Source: Acanthosepion esculentum
Taxonomy: Eukaryota > Mollusca > Cephalopoda > Sepiida > Sepiidae
Assembly (NCBI GenBank): GCA_964036315.1
Contig: OZ038498.1
Span: forward strand, 14,188,473-14,252,472
Direction of reading: 5' to 3'
DNA length: 64,000 nucleotides
Positions 31,437-42,709 of the stretch are shown in pieces. A program made the position numbers and the translations under genes. A model generated the notes under the pieces. The model was not told where the DNA came from. It searched no databases and saw only the letters and a list, made by a program, of their open reading frames with translations. Positions within the stretch are counted from its first letter, which is position 1, and every line of letters begins with the position of its first letter.

Positions 31437-32312
31437 AAAAAGTGGTACCTGAATAGTAAAGCTACATCTAAACTTTATACTAATGAAAGAACTACTTGTT
31501 TACCAAGTGGTGACAGTAATTTTAAGGATGTTTTTTCTTTTTTGCTTACTTAAAAGAAACAAAAAGACTCTACTTTAAAATTATTTCACAGTAAATTTAC
31601 ATTGTAAGAGTCTTAGTGTTTTGGTAAATATTTGGTAATCCATTTAAGATTTTAACCTTGTAACCTACTTGGATCTTAAAGTTGGTTTTAACGTTCAATC
31701 CTTCAAAATTTAATGATCACCATAGTATTAACCACTAACTAAAAGAGAAAGAAGTTCAAGAAAATGTTTTGAAAGAAACTAGTTTTATTGGCAACCATCT
31801 ACAGGATAAAAGAACAGCAGCTGGCAGGCCATGACGTTCTCAGATCCCCATTAAAAAAAAAAAATAACAATGTAAACTCTAATAACAAAGTTTTATCAGA
31901 AACTGCATACTAAATCATTAATATTAGACACCAGCATCTCTGATAACTGATTTAAAAATAAAAAAACTTTCACCAACTAACCTGTACCCAAAATTATCAC
32001 TAATCCCTGTATAACATTAGCCTCTAACCGAAACAACCATGATTCAAAATCTTTATATGGTCTTAACTAACCCGGCAGTGGTTGATAAAATGTTAAGCAC
32101 AAAACAAAACGGAACCATCCCAGATACATTTTCCATATATACTCATATAGTGTGACTTTTTATAATCTTTTTTTTTATGCAAAAGGAGGTAATTTTTTGA
32201 CACAACTAATTTTTTTTGTTGAAGAGGTTAAAATTCATGTATTTTTTGGTGACCAGTTGCACCATACACATCTAATGCTTTTCATGCCGCCCCCAAAAAA
32301 TAAGGGGTTTCA
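31437..32312. other. No gene recognised
   Basis: Mixed AT-rich sequence; the stretch 31740-32130 is less AT-rich but has no open frame of note. Confidence 0.5.
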
Positions 32313-32313
32313 C

Positions 32314-32383
<70 letters not shown>
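32313..32383. repeat. Compound (GT)n-(AT)n microsatellite
   Basis: About 8 GT units (32313-32328) pass into about 27 TA units. Confidence 0.97.
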
Positions 32384-32385
<2 letters not shown>

Positions 32386-32865
32386 TGAAAATGTGGATTA
32401 GTACAATTGAAGACAATAGGCTAAGATGTTGTGAGTGGAGACTTGACCAAAATAAAATTAAAAATATTGAAAGAAAGAAAAGATTTGCATCAATTGTTTT
32501 TTAATCCTTGTATTTTCCGACAAAGTGAATCTGTTATTTCACATTTCATTTTTTATAAATGATTCAATTTTGTTAATGAAAAATTTCCATAGCAAATACA
32601 TTTTTCGTTAATAAATAGTTATTTGAAAAAAAATTCTTTAGATAAGGAATTTTCACAATTATTATTATTAATCTTTATATTGCACAATAATAAAAATGAG
32701 TAAAACTTGATGTTGAAGTAATCATAGTGAAAATGCTTCAATTGAAGAGTTAAAAAAAAACAAAAAAAAAACTTTCTTTTTTCTACATGGTGGGGGTGGG
32801 GCAAAGATAGCTTAGTACTGAGGAACAGAATGATTCCAGATTGTACTCTGATTAATCCTTCAGGC

Positions 32866-33012
32866 TTCTGTGGTTGAAATGGTTAAGACAGCGTCCATTG
32901 AAAATATTATCTGAAGTTGTGGGATGTGAGTTCAAATCCTGTCAGAAGCTATTGATTATTTTATTTCACACTGTATCATCTGACAGCCAAAGTGTATATC
33001 AACCCAGGCTGT
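32866..33012 (+). mobile_element. tRNA-derived SINE-like element
   Basis: 'ggttgaaatggttaagacag' (A-box-like) and 'gtgagttcaaatcctgtcag' (B-box-like) are spaced about 45 nt apart, then a short unrelated body. Single copy in the window, so the class is uncertain. Confidence 0.45.
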
Positions 33013-33154
33013 TAATATTTTTAAAATTGTGCCTTAGCTGCTGTTATGGCATTTAGGGTATTATGTTATTTATTTTTTTAAATTTTTGTTTTCATTCTTG
33101 GGTCTTATTTCTATATGCATCATAGCTCCAAATTTATAAAGGAAATAAAAGAGG

Positions 33155-33250
33155 GCAACTTGCCATGGACTAGTGGTTCATGACTTAGTCTCTTCACAGT
33201 TATACTGAGTTTGATCCTCACTGAGTATCCTTGTACTGTATCCTGCAAAA
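33155..33250 (+). mobile_element. SINE-6 fragment
   Basis: 'ccatggactagtggttcatg' and B-box-like 'actgagtttgatcctcactg' fit SINE-6. Confidence 0.45.
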
Positions 33251-33439
33251 ACTTAGTAAATATTGGTACAATATTAAAAGACCGGGATAAATTATTAAAA
33301 AATTGCAGTCTTCAGAGTTAAATTTTACTCATTTAAGTGCTATGTCCCCTCAGGAAATAGGCAGTTATGCTTTCCATATCTTCCTTTTAATATCTAAATT
33401 TTGCATTGACATGGTTGTTTTTGGAAAAGATAGCAGTGA

Positions 33440-33682
33440 TTTGTCTTTCCCTTTTTCATAGATTTGAATTTCTACATGTCCTTTTTCTAGATTAGTTGCC
33501 CTTGAGAGCCCAGTCTGCCCTGTTTTTTGGGAGTGGGTTGGTTGGAGAGAAGAGATGAATTCTTGCCTTTCCAAGAGCACTTGTGTGAAGCAAATACCAA
33601 TTGTCTCAACTGGAATTTGAACCCTGCATACCAATGTCAACTTTCCACACTGTTAACTGTTTTGTCCACCTGTACTTTGAGT
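33440..33682 (-). mobile_element. SINE-1, 'gaattcaaaacc' tail type, diverged
   Basis: Minus strand: B-box-like 'gggttcaaattcc', body 'ggaaaggcaagaattcatctc', 'agactgggctctcaagggcaact', tail 'ctagaaaaaggacat...aaattcaaa'. Old copy. Confidence 0.65.
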
Positions 33683-33861
33683 ATAAAATTTGACTTAAAC
33701 TTTTCCAAATAATCAAAATCAGATCAAATCTGAACTCTGTTCACTGCATTTCATTTCTTTTATATTTATCAATAAGTGGGCTTTTGCTTAATTATTTTTT
33801 TTTAATTTTTAGTTAAAAAAAAAAAATACTGGATTAATTTATTAAAAATTTACATGTCATG

Positions 33862-34086
33862 GAAGTACAATGGAATAATAGATTAGCTTCTCTGATTGAA
33901 TTTGAGAACCAAATTTGAATTCCATTTGAGTTTGTTACATTCACTTGTGTGCAGATACATTTTTGGAAAGGTATGGATCCATATCTTCTCCTTCCCAGTT
34001 ATGGGGAAATAGCAGAACAGGCTGGGTCCTACAGCCTTGGTAGCAACTGGTCTAGCAGTAAGATAACTCAAATTCAAAACCTATAA
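33862..34086 (+). mobile_element. SINE-1, 'gaattcaaaacc' tail type, diverged
   Basis: Plus strand: degraded tRNA-like head, 'ttacattcacttgtgtgc', 'ggaaaggtatggatccat', 'gctgggtcctacagccttgg', 'caactggtctag', 'aaattcaaaacc'. It lies 180 bp from the minus copy, giving a head-to-head pair. Confidence 0.7.
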
Positions 34087-34184
34087 CTATTGGTTAATAA
34101 CTTAACAAACCTGCAATTGACCAAACGTGGTGGGAATAGCTACACCTCTGAAAGACATGATCAATTAAGTGAAGGTTCCTCTAA

Positions 34185-34435
34185 TGAGTGAGAAGTTCTA
34201 CTGGATTTGTTTTAGTGAGCTTTCATCCCTGGTACCTTGAATCATCTTTATTCCTTTTGTATTCCATTAGTAAGGATGACATTTCGCTCAGACAGTTTTT
34301 TTGTTTTTTTAACTCCTCAGGACAAGTACTTAGTGGAAAAAAAATCCAGAGAGGATATTTTCTAGATCACTACAATTTTGACCTCTTCAAATCAAGGGTC
34401 AACTGTTATCTACCTTGCATATCCCCATAATCTGC
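34185..34435 (+). mobile_element. LINE-C tail fragment
   Basis: A plus frame ends 'YFLDHYNFDLFKSRVNCYLP', the conserved 'FP..YNL.LFKSRVN.YL' end block. Preceding text is decayed. Confidence 0.65.
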
Positions 34436-34439
34436 ACTT

Positions 34440-36300
34440 ACTTCCATACAACACCTCATTCATTAGCCCTCATGGTGTTATTTACTAAAGCCAAGTCATA
34501 GTGCAACTCTTACCCAGAACTGGAAGTCTACTCAAATTCTCATTCCACCAGGAGCAAAGATTTTTTAGTTTTGGTTTGGGTCTGTGTTAGTTCACAGCTG
34601 TAGTTTGCTTAAGAAATATTTTCCTTTTACATTTAGAATAACTTTAGCTTTACTGAAGTAAATACAAATTTATTTTATTTCCTTCGAGCTTGCTATATTA
34701 TTTCATGTTTTCATGGCAAAAACAAGCATTTTTTGTGTGAAATTCACTAAAACAAAATGTAATTTAGAAAACTTGGTCTTATTACTTGGAAGTTAATTTA
34801 ACATTATTTATGAAATTTCTATTCATAAGATCAAATACATTAATGGCCATCTTTATTTTTGCATAATCTGTATTTCTGTTTCTAACAAATGAAAAAAAAA
34901 AAGAAAAAAAGTTGAATTCTTACCATGCTTCTTATACTGAAATGTAATATTTTAATTTTACTTGATTTAAAGAAATGATTTATTAATTCTACTTTTTCTA
35001 GTTTTCTTATTACAAATGTTAACAGTCGCCCCCAAGAAAGTTCATTTTAATGTTTTATGTTTAATTTTTAATAAACTTTTCTGAAGACTTTCCTTTGAGT
35101 CTCTTTTCATACTGCAAAATGTATTTAAAAATGCTATTTGTTACATGAAGTTAATTTAATATTTTTTTCTGTGATATTGTTATTCATAATGACAGATATA
35201 TTGATAATAAAATTTAATATTTTATGGGTAGTTTGTTTTTCTTTTGGAAAGGTATCTTGAATTTTAGCTTACTATTAGAAAGCAGAATAGGAGCAAATAT
35301 GATATTTTACAATACAAAATTAATGAACACGTCATTTATTAAGAACATTGTTATGCAAAGTTCATGTCATAATTAAATTCAATCTGATATTTTTTGATCT
35401 TTTAAACGAGATGTACAAAATATTAGCCCTGCTGCTAAGAAGGCATTTTTTAATAATAAATTTTTTCTAATCTACTTTTCTACTTCTATAATCATAAATT
35501 ATATATTTTTATGACAAAATAATTTGGCATAATAGTTACTTTACTTCTAAACGATGACATAAACAAAATTTCTTTCATGATTATTTTGTTTTGTCTTATT
35601 TTTGTCCCAGAATTCAGTGTTTCAAAAAATTGTTTTAATGTGGATAATTAATTAAAAGATTAAAATACATATAACATTTTATCCATCCTTGTTAATGGGA
35701 TGGGAGATGATGGATCCAAATCCCTACCAAAATATACATTAATTGTAATAAAACCTTAGTAAAAAAAAAAAAATTATAGGAAGATAAAGAAGGTTTTCAA
35801 GCCAAATTATGGTCTTAATCTCCTAATTTTTTTTCCTTTGGATTTCTTAAGCTGATTCCAGTAGCAAATTACCATAAACCAAAACTAATTATCTTTACTC
35901 CCAATGGAACAATGAAATTTGAGATAGGCCTTTAGTTCAGGGCAAGAGTTGCACTATAACTTGCCCTTTAGTAAAATACACCATGGTAACAATTGAAAAG
36001 TTTTGATTTTGCTATTCTTTCAAGGCATATCATTTATATACTGCAATAAGAATTCAGGAAGTTAATTTTTGCTTTTGTAACATCAGGAAATATTGATCAT
36101 AAGATTAAAAATGGTGAACCTGACATCTGTGGTTCAGATCTTTTGTACTGATTATGATAACCTGAGAAGAATGAAATCTTTGGTTTCAAAAGCAAGACAA
36201 GTGGTTTTATTTAACCTTAGATACAGCAGAGTTGGACTAAATCAAGTTTTCAGGAAACTAGTCACTCACTAATGATAAAAATTGCATTTTAAACTCGAAT
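34440..36300. other. AT-rich, no gene recognised
   Basis: Long A/T-rich sequence without open frames or recognised repeats. Confidence 0.55.
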
Positions 36301-36309
36301 GAAGGCTTT

Positions 36310-36716
36310 CTGTCTGAATTTTTGGTATGGAGAGTTATTATTTACATGCGATCTATTGTCCTCATCTTTGTTAGCGTTTGGATTAAAGTGTTGGTTTGTG
36401 AATTTAGAGACATAGTAATTGTGAGCTCAATCCTTTGGGCTGGGTAATGTCTACTTGGACTCGGGGAGACAGGGTGAGCAATAACTAAATGGTACTAAAA
36501 ATAAGAACTAGATGAGATATCCCTAGACATGGGCAGTGGAATGAGAACAATCAACCTCCACAGATTAAATAAAGGGTTTGGATTCCCTGTAGGCTACACA
36601 GATTGATATATATCTGATAAAGGTCAGAGAGCACAGTGGCCAAAATATTGTAATAACAACAAAAATGAGGAAAATAGTCCACATGTAAATAGTAGATACC
36701 TCCACAAAAATGCATT
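36310..36716 (+). mobile_element. Repeat R4 with short inverted ends
   Basis: Begins with 'ttacatgcgatctattgtcc' then 'tcatctttgtt', the inverted complement of its own end 'aacaaaaatgaggaaaatag' then 'tccacatgtaaatag'. Core: 'aaagtgttggtttgtgaa', 'gtgagctcaatcctttggg' (B-box-like), 'agatatccctagacatgg', 'tggaatgagaacaatcaacc'. The inverted ends point to a DNA-element or fold-back structure, not an ordinary SINE. Confidence 0.7.
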
Positions 36717-38825
36717 ACCTAACATTTTAAAATGAATTTTTAATAATGAAAAATCTTTCTTGAAGCTTTTATTTTAGTTTTAATTCCAAGCTGATAGATT
36801 AAATTTAATATTTTCAATAAGCAAAATGCTATGCTGTATTTCAAAATTAATTTAAGTGGAGTTTTCATTTTGAAACTTCTAAAATTTTTGATTTAGCACC
36901 ATTTTTAGCAAACTCTTATAAAAATGTAAATTTCTTTATTAAAAAGAATCTTCCAAAAATAAAATACTTTTTTGAAATGCTACTTGAGGAATATTAGCTG
37001 ATGTGAAATATAATTAATCTGATTTGAAACAACTGCTATTTACTTAAGTTTAAAATATTGCAGAAATGCATTTTTAACACTATGGCAGCTGTTTATTTAT
37101 GTTAACAGCTTGATGAGATGGATATTTATCTAATGTTGTTCTGAGGTGGGGGGGGATTTAATTGTAAAAAAGAAAAAAATTGAGGAATATAATGCAAACA
37201 CTTTTTAAGAACTCGGTACTCTTAAAAATTTAAGGAAATATTCTCTGTAATGTGTTATTGAATTTTAGAGAATTTGGAATCTAAATTTATTTTAAGTTAT
37301 TGCTCTTATTTTCTGATAATGTGTACGGGTGGCCATATTTATTCGTACATTTATGCATATACAAAAACAATTCAAAATTCTTTTAAAAATACTCAGGGTC
37401 ATCAGATTGTAATAAGTTTTATGATATATGATTATTTAATAACAATACTTCCTACACATTGAAACAGAATTTTAAATTTTTCTAATTAAAATTGTAAAAA
37501 AAATGAAAACAAATCATGTAAAAATTAATATTTCATTAAAAACTTTTTTTTTCTTAAGACAATATTGTCCTTAATAGATGTTATTCATAAAATGAATTAA
37601 AAGCCTCTATAAGTAAATAATGCCTTAATTTTATTGTTTTTTATTTTGATTCAGAGCAGATTTTTAGTAAGACGGTTCAATTTAAAAAAAGAAAAAAAAA
37701 ATTGATTTAAATTCTTCAAAGAGTTCTGCTTTTAACTAATATAGTCACTTAAAAATGATCTTTTGCTGAATTTCTTCAGTTTTCATAAAATTAAGTTGGG
37801 TGAAACATAAACATTAAAAAAAAAATATATTTGTAGCATAATTTAATTCGTTTGTGAATAAGTTTTTATTAAAATCTGAGATTTGATTTTTGCAAGAATT
37901 TCCAAATTGTGTCTTTCACTGCAAAAAGATATTAAAATTTACTATGCCAATTTATAGTACATCCACCGACGCAATTAAAAACAAGATTTTAATAAAAGTT
38001 TTGAATATTTTAAAAAGTATTCCTTGTATTTCATTGCCCTTCCCACTATTCCCAATTTACCCCCCCCCCCCCGAATAGCCTATTTCAGCATCAAAACCTT
38101 GACTAATCATCACAGACCAAGAAGTGCCAAATTTGTGGTAACTATTTTGATTGTAACAAGAGAATCTCTAAACACATATTGATGCATTGTTGTCAATGGT
38201 GATAAACAAAAATGGCTGCTTCAGCTGTTGGCAAGCTACTTTATTTCATGGCAATTTTTGACACTTAAGTACCGTAAGTATGAATACTTAATGAAACAAA
38301 AATAATCGGCATGTGCTAACAAATGCATAGTATACAGCAGTATTGTTCTTAATGTGTCTATCATAATGATGCTGTTTTATGACCAGTAGTTTAAGAAATA
38401 AGAAAGGAAGTCATGTTACTTAAGCAGGTGCTCTACTGTTGCAGGAATTTTGTTTCCTGTCAACATCCTTGTATCCCGACTGCATGTATAGCTTCTCTCA
38501 AAACGTTAATTTAATTTTGAAACACTGAACTTGTTTTACTTTCAAGGGCTCAGAATCGGATGTAACTGGGGAGCTCATGTCCACCCCACACCCCAAACTT
38601 ATAACTCCCATTGCTTGCCTTCAATCTATAGGATGCAAGGTAGTTTTTGGAGATATTTTATAGGGAAAAAAACAAAACAAACTCTTATAAGCAGCCAAAT
38701 ACGGTAGGTCAAGCTGGAAATTTTTCAGCTCTCTCTTTTATCAGCCAATACATATATAATCTCCCATAATTCTCACGAGAAAGATATTAGATGACTTTAG
38801 ACATTTTCCGATTTGGTTAAGTAGT
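36717..38825. other. AT-rich, no gene recognised
   Basis: Homopolymer runs and a C-run at 38060-38071. Around 38190-38330 the sequence is less biased but has no open frame. Nothing identified. Confidence 0.5.
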
Positions 38826-38829
38826 ATGC

Positions 38830-39420
38830 TAAGCTTGTTATATATGAGCTACATATTGAAGATATCAGAATCGAGAAGGTACAGAAGTCACAGAAGTATT
38901 TTAGCAAATGACGGAAAATATGACACTCAAATCAGAAGTTGCATTGGAATAGCAAAAAATGCCTCCCAAAAGCTTAGCAAAGTATTAAGGAACAGGAAAA
39001 TTGTTAGCAGTTCAGCACTTTTGTTTCTATATAATATTAATCCTCATATATGGCAGTGAATGTTGGATAGTCTCCTCACAGATGAAGAAGAGGCTTAACC
39101 CTCTAGCTTTTACCCGTCCCCATAAATATCTGCTCTCAATGTTCAACCCACCTCATGTATACTCTTCCATAATATATGACATCATTGCAAATAGTGCAGG
39201 AAGTTGTGCAAACAATGAGACTTTGGGAGCTGATGTTTACAGGACAGGCTTAGACATGTTGACTGCTAAAGGGTTAAGGCAACAGAGATGTGGTTCTACA
39301 GAAAGATGCTCAGAATACCATGGATGGAGCATGTAAGCAATGAGGAAGTTTTAACAAAAATGGAAATTTAAAGGGAACTTAGAGATAAAAATTAGAAAAG
39401 GCCAGTTGAAATTTCTGGGA

Positions 39421-39423
<3 letters not shown>
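38830..39423 (+). mobile_element. LINE-A ORF2 C-terminal half, 5' part
   Basis: Plus strand, several frames: 'RSCIGIAKNASQKLSKVLRN', 'IWQ' then 'SECWIVSSQMKKRL', then after a 190-bp unrelated interruption (39100-39285) 'ATEMWFYRKMLRIPWMEHVS'. Together these match the order in the minus copy at 6.5 kb. It stops at a (AT)n array at 39424. Confidence 0.75.

Positions 39424-39462
<39 letters not shown>
39424..39462. repeat. (AT)n microsatellite
   Basis: About 19 dinucleotides inside the LINE-A copy. Confidence 0.96.
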
Positions 39463-39465
<3 letters not shown>

Positions 39466-39744
39466 CTGTGACTTCCATTACTTCGTCCATTGGTCACACC
39501 GTATAAAATAGCCATACATTGACTAATTGGAACTAAATTTTGGAGAAGTGAAAACAGGTAAGGGAGTATAAAGTACACTTGGTTTTACTAGTGTGTGTAG
39601 CTTAGTACAGTAGCTTATTCAAATTTCATCGATTGGCTAGCAAAATTCAATGAAATGTAGACTTTGTAAACCTCAATGAAAAATGTTAGCAATAACTTCG
39701 ACGATACTAAATACTGTGAGAATTTCAACACACATCAGTGTGTT

Positions 39745-40115
39745 GCCAAAAAATTCTAGTAAGAGAAAAAGGCCTGGAAAATTTGATGCTACCAGTATAT
39801 ATTGTAGGCACGAGGGCACCTCGAGGTGGTATAATGGTTAGCAAGCTTGTCTCGCTAGAACAATTACGACTTAGTAGTGAGTTCAATCCTCACTGGGTGT
39901 CCCATATTTTTGGCCTTGTGCCACATCTGAGCTACGCTTGGAAAATCACTATATTGTAGGCAAGAGAGATAAAAACTGCAAGTAATTGACCTAATGAGCT
40001 TGTTTAAATGGATAGCAGAACAGGGAATAGGGAGGGATATAAAAAAAAAAGAGAAAAGAAGTTGTGGAAATCCATAATTGCCCACATCTTGAAGGGACAC
40101 AGTACACAGAAGATT
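39745..40115 (+). mobile_element. LINE-A ORF2 C-terminus, 3' part
   Basis: 'VREKGLENLML' (39755-39790) continues LINE-A after a non-LINE stretch of about 280 bp. After the inserted SINE-6, 'LNG.QNREG', 'KLWKSIIAHILKGHST' (about 40060-40105) is the extreme C-terminus, parallel to 20.5 kb. Confidence 0.75.
39811..39949 (+). mobile_element. SINE-6 insertion with perfect 13-bp target duplication
   Basis: 'tatattgtaggca' occurs at 39798-39810 and again at 39950-39962, precisely flanking a 139-bp element. The element has A-box-like 'tggtataatggttagcaag' and B-box-like 'gtgagttcaatcctcac'. It sits inside LINE-A, so it is younger than that copy. No A-rich tail is visible; the 3' end is 'cttggaaaatcac'. 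Confidence 0.85.
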
Positions 40116-40242
40116 ACAACATTAAAAAACAATGTGAAAATAAACAAGTCAAACAATAAACCCTACTTTTGTTGGTCTTGCTGAAAGGTAAGTTTGTGAA
40201 GAAAAAAACTGAGATGAGAAATTATTATATATTGATTTCTTT

Positions 40243-40757
40243 GAACAGTTGTCTTCATTTTGGTTGTTGTATTCTCTGGCATTCTTCAAGCACCTGTTCT
40301 ATTTGTTAACTTTCTCAGAATTTCAAACTGAACACTTTTACTCCACAGGGGTAGATTGTTCTAATTCCACATGCTATGCCTTTTTTTTTTTTTGGATATC
40401 TCGGTATCGGTTAATAACACTTTTATCCACTGGCCTATATGTCCCCAAGGTCAAAAGTGTTGGTTGTGTAATCAAAAAAAAAAGAAAAAAAAAGTGATTT
40501 AACCCAAAGATTAGCGACTTTCCACAGCAGAGGAAACAAACACTTGGAAGGTTGAGTTACTAAAGGGAATTAATTAACTGATGCTATCCAAAAAGGCATG
40601 GCACATGGAATTAGAACAATCTACCCCTATGGACTAAATAATGGGTTTGGTTTGAAATTCCAATATATATCATTTGAAGAAGGTTGGAGTGTACAACAGC
40701 CAAAACATTGTGAATATGGCAATAAAGATGAGGACAACAGTCCTATGCAAATAGTGT
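40243..40757. mobile_element. Repeat R4, large inverted-arm copy
   Basis: The left arm (40243-40430) is the inverted complement of the right arm (40555-40757). Both contain the 'ggaattagaacaatctaccc' block, the 'caaaaaggcat' block and the 'gatgaggacaac' end. The middle (40440-40550) is the single-copy R4 core with 'aaaagtgttggttg'. The element is thus a fold-back with arms of about 190 bp. Confidence 0.7.
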
Positions 40758-40984
40758 AAATAACTTTGGGAGAAAAGGAGATTGAAAGAATCTGTGTGCA
40801 TATAGACCTAGCATAGAATTGAGTACCATATAGGGATCTTTGATAAGAATATTAAGTTTAAAGATCCAAAATACCTCCACTTGAATGTCTTAAAGATATA
40901 AATTAATAGGTTTTTATGCAGTAGTACCAAATTCAGTCCCTGGGTCAGGCAGTGAAATGTATCTACTCTGATTAATTCGATCAA

Positions 40985-41520
40985 GCAGAAGTGGCACAAC
41001 GTAAAAATGAATGAATTATTGAGATATTCCCTAACACTGACAAAAGATTGAATAATGGCTTGTTTTTAAATTTGCAGAGTAAGAAGCACAATTTGTGGTT
41101 CTGATAATGGCTGACTCTAGACTTGAACAGATTAAGCTTAGTTATCAAGGAAGCCATGAAAGTTAGAACTGGTGGAAGTCTGGAATGTAGCTCATCTGAA
41201 CACTTTCCATGGAAATAGTTATAGAGCAGCGAGAGGCTTGCAGCATTTTGTGTGGGAGTCAGTTCCACAAAGCAATGGTTTGTGGGAAGAAGTTTCTTGA
41301 GTAGAACTTGCATCTCACCGATGGTATATGAAAAGAATGATGGTGATTTGCTATGTGCGTAGCACAGCAAGTCTTAGCCATGAACGTTACAACTGGTGGA
41401 ACTTGGGAATATAGTTCATCTGAACACTGGAAATAGCCATAGAGCAGTGAAAGGCTTGCAGCATTTCGTTTGTATAAAAAGGATTGCAGGGTGGAGAATA
41501 ATTTTTCACCCACAAGGACA
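40985..41520 (-). mobile_element. LINE-C tail, two overlapping units
   Basis: Minus strand: (41513 to about 41265) 'NAASLSLLYGYF', 'CSDELYSQVPPVVTFMAK', 'FFPQTIALWN', and then (about 41255 down) a second 'NAASLSLLYNYFHGKCSDEL' with 'LPPVLTFMA', 'NLFKSRVSHY'. The block is duplicated in tandem, each with the conserved 'ASL.LLY.YF...CSDEL' motif. Both frames are fairly open, so this is one of the younger copies. Confidence 0.75.
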
Positions 41521-41644
41521 CAGAGACACTTTTAGCAGTGAAAAAAAGTTAGAATTAAAACCGTGAATAAACTATCTTTTGTACTTATACTGGCTTTAAT
41601 TTCAACATGCACTTATGCACAGACTGGATATTGGAAAATAGTTA

Positions 41645-41800
41645 TTTTTTTTTTTTACTATGGTGATTTTGTAAGTGTCACTTAGATGTAGCACAAAGCT
41701 GAAAGCATGGGGCACCCAGTGAGGAAAAAACTCACTATTCAGTCATAAATGATGCAGCAAGATAAGCTTGTTAACTGTTACACCACATCGAGGTGTCCAA
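41645..41800 (-). mobile_element. SINE-6
   Basis: Minus strand: 'ggacacctcgatgtggtgta' (compare 'ggcacctcgaggtggtataa' at 39.8 kb), 'acagttaacaagcttatctt', 'gtgagttttttcctcactgg', 'gctttgtgctacatct'. Confidence 0.7.
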
Positions 41801-42150
41801 TATATTTTTTTACTATGCTTGGTATAAGTTAAGGAATTTTGGCAAGACAATATCTGCAATGTTCATGGATTTTGCTAATTTTAACATCATTGTCTCTTTT
41901 GCTGAGAATCTTAATCCCTTCTTCTTGATAGATTATAACTTTTTTAGTCATCTGAAATCATATGTAAATACATATAGACATAAATTGTTATTTCAGTTGC
42001 TAGAAATATTTCTTTTTTTCTTCTTTTTAAATTAAATTTAAATCTTTGCATCTTTTAAATGCAGGTATTATACTAGGGAATAATGTTTTTGTTGCATTTT
42101 AAAGTGAAGATGGGTCTCAGTCATTTCAAACTTGTATATGTAATCTTTCG

Positions 42151-42709
42151 ATTCATATAGCTCCTAATACTGATTATTAGATTCATATAGCTCCTAATAC
42201 TGATTATTAGATTCATATAGCTCCTAATACTGATTATTAGATTCATATAGCTCCTAATACTGATTATTAGATTCATATAGCTCCTAATACTGATTATTAG
42301 ATTCATATAGCTCCTAATACTGATTATTAGATTCATATAGCTCCTAATACTGATTATTAGATTCATATAGCTCCTAATACTGATTATTAGATTCATATAG
42401 CTCCTAATACTGATTATTAGATTCATATAGCTCCTAATACTGATTATTAGATTCATATAGCTCCTAATACTGATTATTAGATTCATATAGCTCCTAATAC
42501 TGATTATTAGATTCATATAGCTCCTAATACTGATTATTAGATTCATATAGCTCCTAATACTGATTATTAGATTCATATAGCTCCTAATACTGATTATTAG
42601 ATTCATATAGCTCCTAATACTGATTATTAGATTCATATAGCTCCTAATACTGATTATTAGATTCATATAGCTCCTAATACTGATTATTAGATTCATATAG
42701 CTCCTAATA
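42151..42709. repeat. 30-bp minisatellite, 18 perfect copies plus a partial
   Basis: The unit runs 'attcatatagctcctaatac' then 'tgattattag'. Eighteen consecutive units are identical, and the nineteenth breaks off after 19 bp at 42709. Because 30 is a multiple of three, one of six frames (minus) stays open: a 225-codon frame from 42798 to 42121 encodes an I-R-S-Y-M-N-L-I-I-S decapeptide repeat between a lysine/glutamate-rich lead and a short tail. The other five frames contain stops in every unit. No evidence shows that it is translated. Confidence 0.97.

Noticed and set aside
42151..42709. CRISPR-like array
   Set aside because: Units are contiguous and identical with no spacers, and the window is eukaryotic.
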